The notes: generated by a model not told the origin, from the letters alone. A stretch of DNA of 64,000 nucleotides from Paenibacillus sp. SY21-1 (GCF_005222705.1 NZ_STGF01000003.1:124001-188000), one strand, 5' to 3'; numbered from the stretch's first letter, positions 49,988-60,029 are shown. A program made the numbers and translations.

Positions 49988-50683
49988 CTATTTGCTAATA
50001 TCGAGCTTGTCGCCAGGCGCCATAACTTTACCGGCTATTCCCCGTGCTTCGAGCTTCTGTACAAATGCTTCCGCATCCTGCCGGATCGGCTGGAATGTGT
50101 TGTAATGTACGGGTACAACGAGCTTGGCCCGGTACCACTCGGCTGCTTGCAGCGCTTCGTCCGGCCCCATTGTGAAATGGTCGCCGATCGGGATAAAGGC
50201 TACATCGATATTCTCCTGCTCGCCGATCAGCTTCATGTCGCTGAACAACGCTGTATCGCCAACATGGAGAACAGTAAGTCCTTCAGCGCGAACGATATAG
50301 CCGGCTGCAATTCCGCCGTAAATAATGGTTTGATTGTCGTTGTCGATGATGCCGGAAGTATGAATGGCCGGAACCATTTTAGCTTGGGCAAAGCCCAGGT
50401 CGACCGTACCGCCCAGATTCATCGGGATGGTCTGCACCCCTTGCCAGGACATGTAGGCCGCCAGCTCGAAGTTGGCTACTACCGGCGCATCGTTGGCCTT
50501 GGCAATCGGGGCCGCATCCAGAATGTGATCCTGATGGGCGTGCGTAAGCAGCACCGCTTGGACTTGCACATCCTCCGGCTTAGTCACCGCATGCTCGTTG
50601 CCGCTTAGAAACGGATCAATAATCAGAGACTTTCCGCTTGTGATCAGCTGTACCGCAGAGTGCCCGTGATACACTATTTGCAT
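49988..50683 (-). CDS. UPF0173 metal-dependent hydrolase (YtkL-like)
   Basis: 231 residues. It begins MQIVYHGHSAVQL, typical of UPF0173, with LIIDPFLSGN, LTHAHQDHILDA (HxHxDH), a second metal region AIHTSG, LHVGDTALFSDM and the C-terminal VPVHYNTFQPI. Family function is not established; MBL-fold proteins of this size act as small-molecule hydrolases. The ATG at 50681-50683 is preceded by GAGGGAAT. It is monocistronic, ending at a strong terminator. Confidence 0.92.
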   Translation of the reverse strand: MQIVYHGHSAVQLITSGKSLIIDPFLSGNEHAVTKPEDVQVQAVLLTHAHQDHILDAAPIAKANDAPVVANFELAAYMSWQGVQTIPMNLGGTVDLGFAQAKMVPAIHTSGIIDNDNQTIIYGGIAAGYIVRAEGLTVLHVGDTALFSDMKLIGEQENIDVAFIPIGDHFTMGPDEALQAAEWYRAKLVVPVHYNTFQPIRQDAEAFVQKLEARGIAGKVMAPGDKLDISK

Positions 50684-50849
50684 CGCTTGATTCCCTCCTG
50701 AGGATAGACGATTTGCCAGTCTGTTCCGGTATAATATACCTTATCTCCGTCATTTTCCGCAACTTGTCCGCGCAATCGTCAGAAGGGTCCGGCAAGCATT
50801 CCGGGAATTGACATTTATTACGCCAGCCCCTTCCTGCTTGCCGATCGGC

Positions 50850-51614
50850 TTATCCCCTATAATTATCCTGCCAGCGCAGCAATCTATGCTCCAGCAAACG
50901 CACAACAGAGTCGGCCAGCTTGCCCACTGCGGCAAACACAAAAATACCGACGAATACGGCGCCCGTCCGCACATAAGAACGGGCATCCTGAATGAGAAAA
51001 CCAACACCGCTGTCGGCTCCCATTAATTCGGCTACGACAAGACAGAGCCAGGCTACGCTAAGCGACAGCCGCAGCCCTAGCAAAACGTTGGGCAGCGCTC
51101 CGGGCAGCATAAGTCTCGTAACCTGCTTGAAGCGGCTGAACTCCAATATGCGCGCCACATCGTACAGTTTTTTGTCCACATTCCGAACGCCCAGAAAGGT
51201 GTTCACGTAAAGGGGGAAAAAGGCTCCCATCCCAATGAGCAGCACCTTGGACAGCTCGCCGAATCCGAACCACAGGATGAATAGCGGCGTGATCGCAAGC
51301 AGCGGCACGGTACGCAGCATTTGCACAGTGGGGTCTACCAGCTCCTCAACCTTCACATACATGCCGACCAGCAGCCCGATCAACAGTCCCAGCGTGCCTC
51401 CCAGCAGAAAGCCCAGCGCGGCACGTACAATGCTGATGCGGATGTGATAATATAATTCTCCCGATAAAAGCATGCTGTACAAATCGCCAAAGATCGAGCT
51501 TGGCGCCGGAAACAGCTTCGGATCGGCAGCGCCGGTGAAGGAGGCCCACTGCCATACAACCAGCACAGCGACCGGAATAATGGCCCCCTTCCACCATTTT
51601 CTTGAAATTCTCAT
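50850..51614 (-). CDS. ABC transporter permease, SsuC/TauC-like
   Basis: 254 residues with six helices. MRISRKWWKGAIIPVAVLVVW opens the protein; LLAITPLFILWFGFGELSKV and the EAA-like loop VRNVDKKLYDVARILEFSRF, then MLPGALPNVLLGLRLSLSVAW, are characteristic of nitrate/sulfonate/taurine permeases. Last gene of the operon, 44 bases after the ATPase. It should import an organosulfur compound or similar small organic anion for the two monooxygenases encoded upstream. Confidence 0.92.
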   Translation of the reverse strand: MRISRKWWKGAIIPVAVLVVWQWASFTGAADPKLFPAPSSIFGDLYSMLLSGELYYHIRISIVRAALGFLLGGTLGLLIGLLVGMYVKVEELVDPTVQMLRTVPLLAITPLFILWFGFGELSKVLLIGMGAFFPLYVNTFLGVRNVDKKLYDVARILEFSRFKQVTRLMLPGALPNVLLGLRLSLSVAWLCLVVAELMGADSGVGFLIQDARSYVRTGAVFVGIFVFAAVGKLADSVVRLLEHRLLRWQDNYRG

Positions 51615-51658
51615 TTTGTCACCCTCATCTGCTCACATGGCGGATCATCTTTACTGAC

Positions 51659-52429
51659 TTATATGGTCCAGCTTTCATCCGGTTCCTCCGTCTGTTCCAG
51701 CACTCGCAGCACCTGGCTCCGAAGCTCTTGAAAGCCGGCTCCGTGCCTGGTCCGGGGATACGGCAGATCATTGGGAATAATCCGCTTCACCCGTCCCGGC
51801 CTTGCATCCATGACGATCACTTTCTCCGATAAAAATACGGCCTCATCCAAATCGTGCGTGACAAGCAGCATCGTCGTCCGGTTCGTTCGCCAAATATCAA
51901 GCAGCGCGTCCTGCATATGCATGCGCGTAAAAGCGTCCAAAGCGCCAAACGGCTCGTCGAGCAGCAGCACCTGCGGACTGCGCATAAGCGCGCGGGCAAT
52001 GGCAACCCGCTGGGACATGCCGCCGGATAGTTGCTTGGGGTACGCCTTCTCGAAACCGTTCAGGCGAACCAGCTCAATCATTTCGTTTACCTTCCGGCGC
52101 ACCTCGCTGCCGCGCAGCGATTGATCGGCCGCAATGTTCTGCTCCACCGTCAGCCATGGAAACAGCCGATGCTCCTGAAAAATAAACCCTTTATCGCGGC
52201 TAGGACCTCCCGCTTCGGCTTCGTTCAACAACACGGCGCCTTCGTAATCGTTATCCAGCCCCGCAATTATTTTGAGCAGCGTACTTTTGCCGCAGCCGCT
52301 TGGACCGATGATGGTCACGAATTGCCCCGGGCTTATGTCCAAATGAATATCCTCAAGGACATGATTGATCTCCGCTCCTTTGAAGCTTTTGCCAACCGCT
52401 ATCATTTCCAGCTTGCCCGTCGCGCTCAT
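51659..52429 (-). CDS. ABC transporter ATPase, SsuB/TauB-like
   Basis: 256 residues. Walker [11 protein letters not shown]-loop [17 protein letters not shown], signature [10 protein letters not shown], Walker [16 protein letters not shown] and the switch His in [10 protein letters not shown]. The [10 protein letters not shown] and FGALDA segments place it in the nitrate/sulfonate/taurine group. It overlaps the upstream monooxygenase by four bases (ATGA), so translation is coupled. Confidence 0.93.
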   Translation of the reverse strand: MSATGKLEMIAVGKSFKGAEINHVLEDIHLDISPGQFVTIIGPSGCGKSTLLKIIAGLDNDYEGAVLLNEAEAGGPSRDKGFIFQEHRLFPWLTVEQNIAADQSLRGSEVRRKVNEMIELVRLNGFEKAYPKQLSGGMSQRVAIARALMRSPQVLLLDEPFGALDAFTRMHMQDALLDIWRTNRTTMLLVTHDLDEAVFLSEKVIVMDARPGRVKRIIPNDLPYPRTRHGAGFQELRSQVLRVLEQTEEPDESWTI

Positions 52430-53775
52430 ACCTCTTCACCATTTGCCGCTCTGCTGTGCACGCTCGCAGGACGCGAAAGCCCGAGATGCTCCCTAAGCGT
52501 TTCCCCTGCATACTCCGTGCGGAACAATCCGCGCTGCTGCAGGATCGGGATAACCTTATCGATGAAATCCGTCATGCCTCCGGGCATATAAGGCGGCATA
52601 ATATTGAAGCCGTCAGCCGCACCCTCGCGCAGCCATAGCTCCATTCGGTCGGCTATTTGCTCAGCCGTTCCAATGACCGTCAGATGACCGCGAGCCGAAG
52701 CAAACCGCAAATAAACCTCGCGTACGGTGAGTCCTTCGCGGCGCGCCGTTTCCATTACCAGCTGAAAGCGGCTGCGCGTTCCATCCGCCTCCTCCAGCTC
52801 AGGAAACAGCTCATCGTCCTCGTAGCCCGACAGGTCGATATTGTCGAATACGCCGCCTAACAAAGCCGTGCCGATCTTCCGATCGACCAAATCCTGAAGC
52901 TGCCGGAAATGGGCCTCTGCCTCTGCCTGAGTGTCACCAATAATGGGGAACAAACCGGGCATAATTTTGATGTCGTCGGAAGAACGATTATGCGATTGCG
53001 CGAGCTGCTTCACTTGACTGTAGAAACGCTTCGCCTTGTCCAGATCATTCTGCACCGTGAAGACGACATCGGCATTTTTGGCTGCAAACTGCTGACCGGT
53101 CTCGGAGGAGCCGGCCTGAATGATAACGGGCCGTCCCTGTACAGGACGAGCAACATTTAATGGTCCCTGCACGGAAAAGAACGTCCCTTTATGGTTAAGC
53201 GCATGCACCTTGGCCTCATCGAAATATTGACCGGATGCCTTATCCGCCTGAACCGCATCCTCCTCCCAGCTGTCCCATAAACCCTTAACCACCTGCAAAA
53301 ACTCATCCGCCCTATCGTAACGCAGCTCATGATTTAGAATGTTCTGCTGCCCGAAATTATGGGCTTCATCATTAAGCGCCGACGTGACGACATTCCAGGC
53401 TGCCCGTCCGTCGCTAATATGATCAAGCGAAGCGAACTTCCGGGCTGCGTGATACGGCTCGTTGAAGGTCGTGGACAAAGTAGCCGCAAGACCGATATGC
53501 TTGGTCACGGCAGCCAGATTCGACAACAGCGTCAGCGGCTCAAGCTTGCCGTAACGGTCGGTAAGCGCCGATTTAAAGGGCAGCGGCACAGCCAGATCGT
53601 CCGCCAGAAAAAGCAGGTCGAATTTCCCTCGCTCCGCCTCTTGGGCCAGCTGTTGATAATATCGAATGTTATGGCTTTGACCCGTCGCAGTCTCCGGATG
53701 CCGCCAAGCGGCTGCATGATGCCCTGTGCTTTGAATGAACAGCCCCAGCCGCAATTGCTTGCCCGCTTTACTCAT
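52426..53775 (-). CDS. FMN-dependent (LLM class) monooxygenase, NtaA/SnaA/DszA family
   Basis: 449 residues, bacterial-luciferase-like TIM barrel. [20 protein letters not shown] opens the protein; [45 protein letters not shown] and [15 protein letters not shown] are hallmarks of the NtaA/SnaA/DszA/SoxA subgroup. These enzymes use FMNH2 supplied by a separate reductase to cleave C-S or C-N bonds in sulfones, sulfonates, S-alkyl cysteines or aminopolycarboxylates. The substrate is unknown. It overlaps both neighbours by four bases. Confidence 0.9.
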   Translation of the reverse strand: MSKAGKQLRLGLFIQSTGHHAAAWRHPETATGQSHNIRYYQQLAQEAERGKFDLLFLADDLAVPLPFKSALTDRYGKLEPLTLLSNLAAVTKHIGLAATLSTTFNEPYHAARKFASLDHISDGRAAWNVVTSALNDEAHNFGQQNILNHELRYDRADEFLQVVKGLWDSWEEDAVQADKASGQYFDEAKVHALNHKGTFFSVQGPLNVARPVQGRPVIIQAGSSETGQQFAAKNADVVFTVQNDLDKAKRFYSQVKQLAQSHNRSSDDIKIMPGLFPIIGDTQAEAEAHFRQLQDLVDRKIGTALLGGVFDNIDLSGYEDDELFPELEEADGTRSRFQLVMETARREGLTVREVYLRFASARGHLTVIGTAEQIADRMELWLREGAADGFNIMPPYMPGGMTDFIDKVIPILQQRGLFRTEYAGETLREHLGLSRPASVHSRAANGEEV

Positions 53776-55127
53776 CTCGTCACCTCTTCTTTCGAGAACG
53801 GGTGACTCCCGGCGGCAAATTGGCTCGCAGGACGCTTCAGTCCCAAATGCTCCCGCAGCGTGCTGCCGGCATATTCCTCCCTGAACAGCCCTCTGCGCTG
53901 AAGAACAGGAACGACCTGGTCGACAAATTCGGCCATTCCTCCTGGCAGCAGCGGCGGCATAATGTTGAAGCCGTCGCAGGCAGCGCTGCGGAACCAGTCC
54001 TCCATGAGATCGGCGATTTGTTCAGGCGTACCGGTCACCTTCATATGCCCCCTTGCAACGGCATAATGCATGCCAAGCTCGCGAACCGTCTGCTTTGTCT
54101 TTCGAGCCGTATCGACAATAAGCTTCGCCCGGCTTGTGTTGCCCTCAAGCTCGATCTCGGGCAGCTCCTCGTCAAGGGAACAACCCGATAGATCGGTATT
54201 AAGCATCCTCGATAAATAGGTTACGCCTGCTGCCGGCAAGATCAGCTCATAGAATTGTTCTTCCTTCGCCTTCGCCTCAGCTTCTGTCGCACCGACAAAA
54301 AACATCAGGCCCGGCATGATTTTCACGTCGCCGGCGTCTCTTCCGAACTCAGGCAGCATGCCTTTTACATGCTTATAGAAGCTGATCGCTTCCTCTTTAT
54401 TCTCGCATGCCGTGAAGATGACATCCGCACCGCTTGCCGCAAACCTTGACCCTGCGGGGGAAGTTCCCGCTTGAATAATAACGGGGCGCCCTTGCGGAGA
54501 GCGGGGAATATTAAGCGGCCCGAGCACAGAAAAGGAAGGGCCGCTATGCTCCAGCAGATGCACCTTCTGCTTGTCAGCGAATACGCCGCCTTGCTTATCC
54601 CATAGCAGCGCATCGTCCTCCCAGCTGTCCCACAGCGCGTTCGCCACATCAAGGAATTCCCTTGCCCGCTCGTATCGCGAGCCATGCTCAGGAAGCTTCT
54701 CCATGCTGTAGTTAAGCGCATCGCCCTCTTTGGTCGAAGTCACAACGTTCCAGGCGGCACGTCCCCTGCTCAAATGATCGAGCGTCGAGAAGCGTCTGGC
54801 TACATTGTAGGGATCGTTAAAGGTGGTAGAAACCGTCGCTGCCAGCCCGATTTTGCTTGTCATGGCCGCCAGCGCGCCAAGCACTGCCGTCGCCTCCGGA
54901 TAAACAAAGCGGGCGCTCGATTCCGCATCGTTCAGCGGAATCGAGCCGGTATCGGCGAAGAAGAGCATATCCAGCTTGCCGCGCTCAGCGCTAGCGGCAA
55001 GCTCCCTGTAAAAGTCCAAGCTTATAATTTCATCCGTAGCTGTATCCGGATGGCGCCAGGCCGCAAAATGATGGCCGAACGTGAATACAAACGCTCCCAG
55101 ATTCATTTGTTCATTCTGTTGCTTCAT
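53772..55127 (-). CDS. FMN-dependent (LLM class) monooxygenase, paralogue of the next gene
   Basis: 451 residues, similar over its whole length to the following monooxygenase ([84 protein letters not shown]). The C-terminal halves share the HLGL-RPAS ending. The pair looks like a tandem duplication that has diverged to handle two substrates or two steps. No flavin reductase gene lies in the operon, so FMNH2 must come from elsewhere. Translationally coupled (ATGA) to the next gene. Confidence 0.9.
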   Translation of the reverse strand: MKQQNEQMNLGAFVFTFGHHFAAWRHPDTATDEIISLDFYRELAASAERGKLDMLFFADTGSIPLNDAESSARFVYPEATAVLGALAAMTSKIGLAATVSTTFNDPYNVARRFSTLDHLSRGRAAWNVVTSTKEGDALNYSMEKLPEHGSRYERAREFLDVANALWDSWEDDALLWDKQGGVFADKQKVHLLEHSGPSFSVLGPLNIPRSPQGRPVIIQAGTSPAGSRFAASGADVIFTACENKEEAISFYKHVKGMLPEFGRDAGDVKIMPGLMFFVGATEAEAKAKEEQFYELILPAAGVTYLSRMLNTDLSGCSLDEELPEIELEGNTSRAKLIVDTARKTKQTVRELGMHYAVARGHMKVTGTPEQIADLMEDWFRSAACDGFNIMPPLLPGGMAEFVDQVVPVLQRRGLFREEYAGSTLREHLGLKRPASQFAAGSHPFSKEEVTR

Positions 55128-55145
55128 GTTGAAACACTTCCATCC

Positions 55146-56264
55146 TTATTTATTCGATTCTGCCTTTAAATCCGCCAATGTTTTTTCGATAAAGGAATTA
55201 TCGATAACGGCGGACACATCGATCTTCTTCTTGATCTCGCCCAGCTCGAACATGAAGTCGGCCGTTTGCTGCTGGAATGTTGTCGCTTCAGCGGAAACCG
55301 GAAGATTGGTCGGCTCTGAGCTAGGGTTGGCCATCGAAGCGCGAATCGTATCCTCGCTCACATTTTTAATTTTGGCGTTCAGGGCAATCGCTTCCTCCAG
55401 ATTGGCTTTCTGCCACTCAATCGCTTTCTGATACGCCTTCAAGAACGCCTCCACAAGCTCTGGATACTTGTCTGCGAATTCGGTACGGGCAATGACGTAG
55501 CCCGGCGTGAAAATGCCGATCGTATTCGATTCTGCAACGATTCTGGAGGAGCCGCTGCTTGTTTCTTGGCTGCGGTACGGCTCAAAAATCACCCATGCAT
55601 CTACCTGGCCGCCCTGATAAGCCGCCTGCGCGTCGCTTGGCTGCAGGTTAACCAGCTTGACGTCATCCGGAGACAGCCCTTCTTTTTTCAGAGCGTGCTG
55701 CAGCAAGCCCCAAGAGCTGCTTCCTTTGGCAACGGCAATCGTCTTGCCTTTCAAATCCTTAATCGATTGAATTTCGCTTGCCTGCGGCACAAGAATGGCA
55801 TCCGGCGCACCGCTGCTGCCTTCAGCCAGCGCCTTGAACGGAATATCCGCCGCCTGTGCCGTAATGGTGCCGATATAGCCGGTGCGGACAATGTCCAGCC
55901 GTCCTGCTGCCAGCGCTTCATTGTACTGCGATGCGCTCGCCAGCGACTGAAACTCGACCGTCGCGCCGTATTTGCCGATTTCCTCCGCGAACCAGCCCTT
56001 CTCCTTGGCGACAATCATCGGTCCAACCTGGCTGCCTTCCAATTGAACAACCACGCCTTTATATTGATTCGGATCAGGCTGCGACGACTGCTCAGACGCT
56101 GCCGGGCTCTCGGTTGCAGTAGCGGCCGGTTCGGTCGAAGCCGCATGGCTGGCAGCCGGACTTGAGCCGGCGGCGCCTCCATTTTGATTGCCGCAAGCCG
56201 CCAATACGAAGATGATTGCTGCAAAAAGCAAAATATTCAATAAGGCCGTTCCTTTGTTTTTCAT
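55146..56264 (-). CDS. Organic-anion-binding lipoprotein, SsuA-like
   Basis: 372 residues from the ATG at 56262-56264 (MKNKGTALLN) with GGAGGAAATAATA upstream; an extension to 56294 lacks a ribosome site. Lipobox VLAAC, Ser/Ala/Thr/Glu linker, then the NMT1/SsuA fold (VGPMIVAKEKGWFAEEIGKY, LAAGRLDIVRTGY, LKGKTIAVAKGSSSWGLLQHAL, LQPSDAQAAYQGGQVDAWVI). It binds an aliphatic sulfonate or related anion and feeds the SsuB/C-like transporter at the operon end. Confidence 0.9.
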   Translation of the reverse strand: MKNKGTALLNILLFAAIIFVLAACGNQNGGAAGSSPAASHAASTEPAATATESPAASEQSSQPDPNQYKGVVVQLEGSQVGPMIVAKEKGWFAEEIGKYGATVEFQSLASASQYNEALAAGRLDIVRTGYIGTITAQAADIPFKALAEGSSGAPDAILVPQASEIQSIKDLKGKTIAVAKGSSSWGLLQHALKKEGLSPDDVKLVNLQPSDAQAAYQGGQVDAWVIFEPYRSQETSSGSSRIVAESNTIGIFTPGYVIARTEFADKYPELVEAFLKAYQKAIEWQKANLEEAIALNAKIKNVSEDTIRASMANPSSEPTNLPVSAEATTFQQQTADFMFELGEIKKKIDVSAVIDNSFIEKTLADLKAESNK

Positions 56265-56373
56265 TATTATTTCCTCCTGAACGGTGTGCATCACGCCACC
56301 TGATGTATGTTGTCTCGTTGAATCATTTTGTTTGATTGCTGTTCAGTCAGCGCCTGAATGCTATTGAATTGAA

Positions 56374-57597
56374 TCAGGCAGGGCTGACACCGCTTCTTTC
56401 AGCTAAATAAATGCGATAAGCTTCCGCCAGCCGCGCAACGCCAATCTCTAGCGCATCTTCCTCGCAGTAGCTGAAGGATAATCGCGCTTCGCGCGCTCCC
56501 TCGTCCGGCGACAAATAGAACTGTCTGCCATCAATAAAGCTCACGCCCCGCTCGGCGGCATAGCGGACAAGCACGCCGGTATCCACCTCTTCCCTGAAGC
56601 GGAGCCACACGAAAAATCCTCCCTCTGGAACTGTATAATCCACCAAAGCTCCCAAGTGCTTCTCCAGCGCGGCAAGCAGGCTGTCGCGCTGCTGGCGGTA
56701 CCGGTTGATCAGTTGTTCGATATGCGCCTCCAACGAAAAATTGCGCAATAAATTGCCGATGATCTGCTGAGTGAATACGCTCGCCCGGCTGCCGTGGAAG
56801 AAGGAGCCCAGCTTGCCGATCGTCTCGGGGGATGCAATCGCCCAGCCAACTCTCAGTCCCGGGGCGATCGTTTTGGAAAAGGTGCCTAAATAAATCGTTC
56901 TTTGCGGCGCATACGCGTAAATTGCCGGCAAATATTCATCTCCGAAGTTAAGCTCCGAATACGCATCGTCCTCAAGGATAAAAAAATTGTAGCTTTGCGC
57001 CAGCTCCGCAAGCCGCTTGCGCCGGGCAGCGGACAAGCTCACCCCGCCAGGATTGTGGTAATTTGGAATGCAATACAACAGCTTAGGCAGCGGCTTTCCT
57101 GTACGGACCGCTGCTTCCAGCGCCTCCTCCACCAGATCGACGCGCAAGCCCTCAGCATCGATCGGGAACGCAGACAGCACCGCCTCGCTGGAACGGAAGG
57201 TGTTCAAGGCGCCGAAGAAGGTCGGCGATTCAACCCACACCGAGTCGCCCGGCTCCAGAATCGCCCGACAGGCGAAGTCGATCGCCTGCCCTGAGCCGTA
57301 AGTAACGAGCACCGCTTCGGGCGTCGTAACGATTCCTCGCAGAGCGGAACGCTCGGCAATCCATTTTCGAACGACGGCGGGTCCATCGGCCCCTGCATAT
57401 TGCAGCGATGCGTGACCCTGAGTCACAATCGCTTCTGACGCTGCAAGCTGGAGCTCCTCGTAAGGAAAAGAATCGGAAATGGGAGAACCGTAGGAAAGCG
57501 GAATACTGTCGGTTCGGTTCACGGCTTGTGCCGCCCCCATAGGGGCCGCTTGCGGAACCCGATTAGCAAACACAAAAGGAGTCAGCTTATTCTCCAT
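56374..57597 (-). CDS. PLP-dependent class I/II aminotransferase (2-aminoadipate-transaminase-like)
   Basis: 407 residues, fold type I. VTYGSGQAIDFACRAILEPG, PNYHNPGGVSLS, EDDAYSELNFGDEY and LGTFSKTIAPGLRVGW with the PLP-binding Lys in TFSKT; the C-terminal PEGGFFVWLRF is typical of the LysN/KAT II/MocR-domain group. It has no GntR N-domain. It lies 109 bases upstream of the SsuA-like gene on the same strand and is probably co-transcribed. In this operon it may handle the amino acid released after C-S or C-N cleavage. Confidence 0.88.
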   Translation of the reverse strand: MENKLTPFVFANRVPQAAPMGAAQAVNRTDSIPLSYGSPISDSFPYEELQLAASEAIVTQGHASLQYAGADGPAVVRKWIAERSALRGIVTTPEAVLVTYGSGQAIDFACRAILEPGDSVWVESPTFFGALNTFRSSEAVLSAFPIDAEGLRVDLVEEALEAAVRTGKPLPKLLYCIPNYHNPGGVSLSAARRKRLAELAQSYNFFILEDDAYSELNFGDEYLPAIYAYAPQRTIYLGTFSKTIAPGLRVGWAIASPETIGKLGSFFHGSRASVFTQQIIGNLLRNFSLEAHIEQLINRYRQQRDSLLAALEKHLGALVDYTVPEGGFFVWLRFREEVDTGVLVRYAAERGVSFIDGRQFYLSPDEGAREARLSFSYCEEDALEIGVARLAEAYRIYLAERSGVSPA

Positions 57598-57912
57598 AAC
57601 GCTGAATCACGTCCTTTCAAACACAGGTGTAACGGCTGATCGCGTCCATAAACACGAGGCCCGTTTTTTAAAGAAGAAAAACCATAAAGACTGCAAGCCC
57701 TCACGGGCTTTTATTGTACATGAGTTGGGTTTTTCGGCCGCCAGCGCCCCCTCATTTGGATAACAGATACCTTCCTGCACGTAATTTCGTAATTTCCGAT
57801 TGGATTTTAAGTATTTGATAATTGAAATGTTACACATTCCGAATTAAAATGTATAATATAAAAAATCAATGTTTCCATAACTAGAGCTTATGGCCGAAAG
57901 AGGTGCTCCTGC
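57598..57912. other. 315-base divergent region between aminotransferase and LysR genes
   Basis: Holds both promoters. For LysR, TTACAC and TATAAT (57852-57857) with a 16-base spacer are plausible. AAGCCC-tcac-GGGCTT (57695-57710) followed on the plus strand by TTATT resembles a small terminator, but nothing upstream on that strand needs one; it may be a structure in the aminotransferase mRNA leader. No SAM, T-box or other known riboswitch core was recognised. Confidence 0.5.
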
Positions 57913-58803
57913 ATGCGAATTGAACAATTGCGGTACTTGGTTGAGGTCGCCCGAAGCGGCTCCATCACTTTGGCCGCAGAGAAGCTGCATCTCTCCCAAC
58001 CGAATATCAGCAATTCCATTGCCGCCTTGGAAAACGAGATCGGACTGGCCATTTTCACCCGCACGCGTGCGGGAACCCAGCCGACGTCCGCAGGCCATAA
58101 TCTGATCCAATTGGCGGAGGATATTCTGATGAAATGGGATCAGTTCGCAGAGGCAGCCCGGCTGAACAGCGCCCTTATTAACGAGCGGCTTGTTATCGGA
58201 GCCACGTTCGGCGCATGTACAAGCTTTTTGCCCAAGCTGTTGACCAGCTATTCGGAACGTTATCCTTTTGTAGACTTGGAAATTATCGAGAGTCGCCCTC
58301 TTGAAATTGAAGAGCGGCTGCTCGCCGGGGAATGGGATTTGGGGCTAATTGGAACTCCTGAGGAAATGTCTTTTAAAAATCTGGTGGCGGAGAGGTTTCT
58401 AAAGTGCCGGATTATGGCATGCGTTGGCGGAAAATCCCCTCTGGCTAACAAGGAGAGCCTCTCGATGGACGAAATTATCCAGCATCCGATTATCGGAACA
58501 TCCGAGCATATGAAGGAAGAGCTGCAGTATTACGGCACAATCCGGGAAATCTTCCATTCCAAGCATTCCGAGGTTTCCAAACGGGTCATTAGCGAGGGAC
58601 TGGGCATTGGCTTCTATCTGGATATTTCCTTGAAAAATGATCCTTATGTCATGACCGGACATATAGTGCCGATCCCGCTCCATGTCGAGCATTCTGTTGA
58701 GTTCTATTGGCTGCATGCGAAGAAGAAGCTCTCACTCGCCTCCGAAGCATTTCTCAAGGAGCTTAACGCGCATATTCCGCAGTTTGTCCGGCTGAATTCT
58801 TGA
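57913..58803 (+). CDS. LysR-family transcriptional regulator
   Basis: 296 residues. The N-terminal helix-turn-helix (MRIEQLRYLVEVARSGSITL, AAEKLHLSQPNISNSIAALE) is canonical. The effector domain (NERLVIGATFGACTSFLPKLL, LEIIESRPLEIEERLLAGEW, MACVGGKSPLANKE) resembles CysL/CmbR/YtlI-type regulators. It is divergent from the aminotransferase-transport-monooxygenase operon and very probably its activator, responding to sulfur status (for example O-acetylserine), as in other Gram-positive sulfur operons. Confidence 0.92.
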   Translation: MRIEQLRYLVEVARSGSITLAAEKLHLSQPNISNSIAALENEIGLAIFTRTRAGTQPTSAGHNLIQLAEDILMKWDQFAEAARLNSALINERLVIGATFGACTSFLPKLLTSYSERYPFVDLEIIESRPLEIEERLLAGEWDLGLIGTPEEMSFKNLVAERFLKCRIMACVGGKSPLANKESLSMDEIIQHPIIGTSEHMKEELQYYGTIREIFHSKHSEVSKRVISEGLGIGFYLDISLKNDPYVMTGHIVPIPLHVEHSVEFYWLHAKKKLSLASEAFLKELNAHIPQFVRLNS

Positions 58804-58904
58804 AGCAAGGACCGGCGCCGCATGGATGACGAGTTCAGCTGAGTGATTTAAAGCATCGTCTTATGTCCCAAAACGCAGCATAGAGGACAGACTGCGCACA
58901 AACA

Positions 58905-58950
58905 GCGAAAGACCGGTCCCGATGAGGGAAGCCGGTCTTTCGTTAATTGC
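58905..58950. terminator. Bidirectional terminator between convergent genes
   Basis: GCGAAAGACCGG (58905-58916) pairs with CCGGTCTTTCG (58932-58942); TTAATT follows on the plus strand. It serves the LysR gene and lies 80 bases past the end of the next minus-strand gene. Confidence 0.78.
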
Positions 58951-59032
58951 AGAGCAAGCTGAAGCCGAAGCTCGCATTCCGAATGAATAATGGGGCCGAT
59001 CAGCCGCCGGGCAGCATGCTCAAACGGGCAAG

Positions 59033-60004
59033 CTACTTGCTCAAAGCCGCCGCTACGTCTTCGATTTTTTTGCCGTCGGCAATCGGTCCGCTCTTCATCC
59101 ATGTCTCAAAATTCACTTCATATACCTGTCCGCTCTGCACGGCAGGAAGTCCCTTCCACAAATCGCTTTCCAGCAGGCTCTTCGCTTGCTCTTCCGCTCC
59201 GGTGTCCACCGTTAGAAAAATATGATCGGCATCAAGCTGCGGGATCAGCTCCATCGACAAACCGACGACCTTTTCGTTTTTATCCAGCACCAGCTCCTGT
59301 ACCAGCTTGGCCGGCGTCAGCTTAAGCTCGTTGTACAATACCGGACCAGCATAGCCAGGACCTCCATACAGCCTGATCTCCTTGGAGTGTACACGTAAAA
59401 TGGCTACCGTCTCATCGCCAATTGCCGTTTGCAGCTGCTCCGCCGCATCGGCGGCCTTCCGATCATATTCGGCGATTACCTCTTCAGCCTTGTCTCTTTT
59501 GCCCAGCAGGTCCCCGAGCGTGCGGATCGTCTTCCTCCAATCCGCCCGCGCATCCTCGAATGCATACATCGGAGCCACCTTGGACAGCTGATCGTATTGC
59601 TTCTCGTTAAATACATTGGTCAAAATCAGATCAGGCTCCGCTTTGACAAACGCCTCAATATCCCCCTCCAGGTCTATATCCTCTACATTCAGTCCTAGAT
59701 ATTCCTGGCCGCTCCACGCCCCGATCCTCGATTTGCGGATCGGCGTGATGCCAAGAGAAAGCAGCTCATCCTCCAAATATATTCCGATGACCTTGCTCAC
59801 ATCAGCCGGAATCGCCACCTCATGGCCTATCTCATCGGTTACGACCCTTGCCTGCGCAGCAGGTGTTTCCGTTGCAGTTTCTTCTTGTGCCGTATTGGCG
59901 TTTGCCGGACTGCCGCTCTCCGTACTGTTACTGGCAGCGCCGCAGCCTGTCAGCAGCATAACCAGCATCAGCGATAATCCCATCCATGGTCTAACCTTAA
60001 ACAT
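59033..60004 (-). CDS. Ferric-siderophore-binding lipoprotein
   Basis: 323 residues from the ATG at 60002-60004 (MFKVRPW), eleven bases after GGGAG; the upstream GTG at 60016 is part of that ribosome site. Lipobox LLTGC, Asn/Thr/Glu linker, class III binding fold (VSKVIGIYLEDELLSLGITP, LEGDIEAFVKAEPDLILTNV, LSMELIPQLDADHIFLTVDT). A Fur operator one mismatch from perfect lies just upstream, and an AraC/binding-protein regulator gene precedes it. No transport genes follow before the terminator, so this is another binding protein that must borrow a permease. Confidence 0.88.
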   Translation of the reverse strand: MFKVRPWMGLSLMLVMLLTGCGAASNSTESGSPANANTAQEETATETPAAQARVVTDEIGHEVAIPADVSKVIGIYLEDELLSLGITPIRKSRIGAWSGQEYLGLNVEDIDLEGDIEAFVKAEPDLILTNVFNEKQYDQLSKVAPMYAFEDARADWRKTIRTLGDLLGKRDKAEEVIAEYDRKAADAAEQLQTAIGDETVAILRVHSKEIRLYGGPGYAGPVLYNELKLTPAKLVQELVLDKNEKVVGLSMELIPQLDADHIFLTVDTGAEEQAKSLLESDLWKGLPAVQSGQVYEVNFETWMKSGPIADGKKIEDVAAALSK

Positions 60005-60029
60005 TTCTATAACCACTCCCTGAATATAA

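Noticed and set aside
49167..50683. Recent duplication of the two metallo-beta-lactamase-fold genes
   Set aside because: They share only the HxHxDH core and general fold, differ in length and direction, and belong to different subfamilies.
57695..57710. Small terminator-like hairpin AAGCCC-tcac-GGGCTT with TTATT
   Set aside because: The stem is only six pairs and nothing on the plus strand upstream needs termination, so it is mentioned only with the intergenic region.
57607..57837. 76-codon minus-strand frame in the aminotransferase leader
   Set aside because: No ribosome site, irregular composition including FFFFKKRA, and no leader-peptide pattern of repeated regulatory codons.
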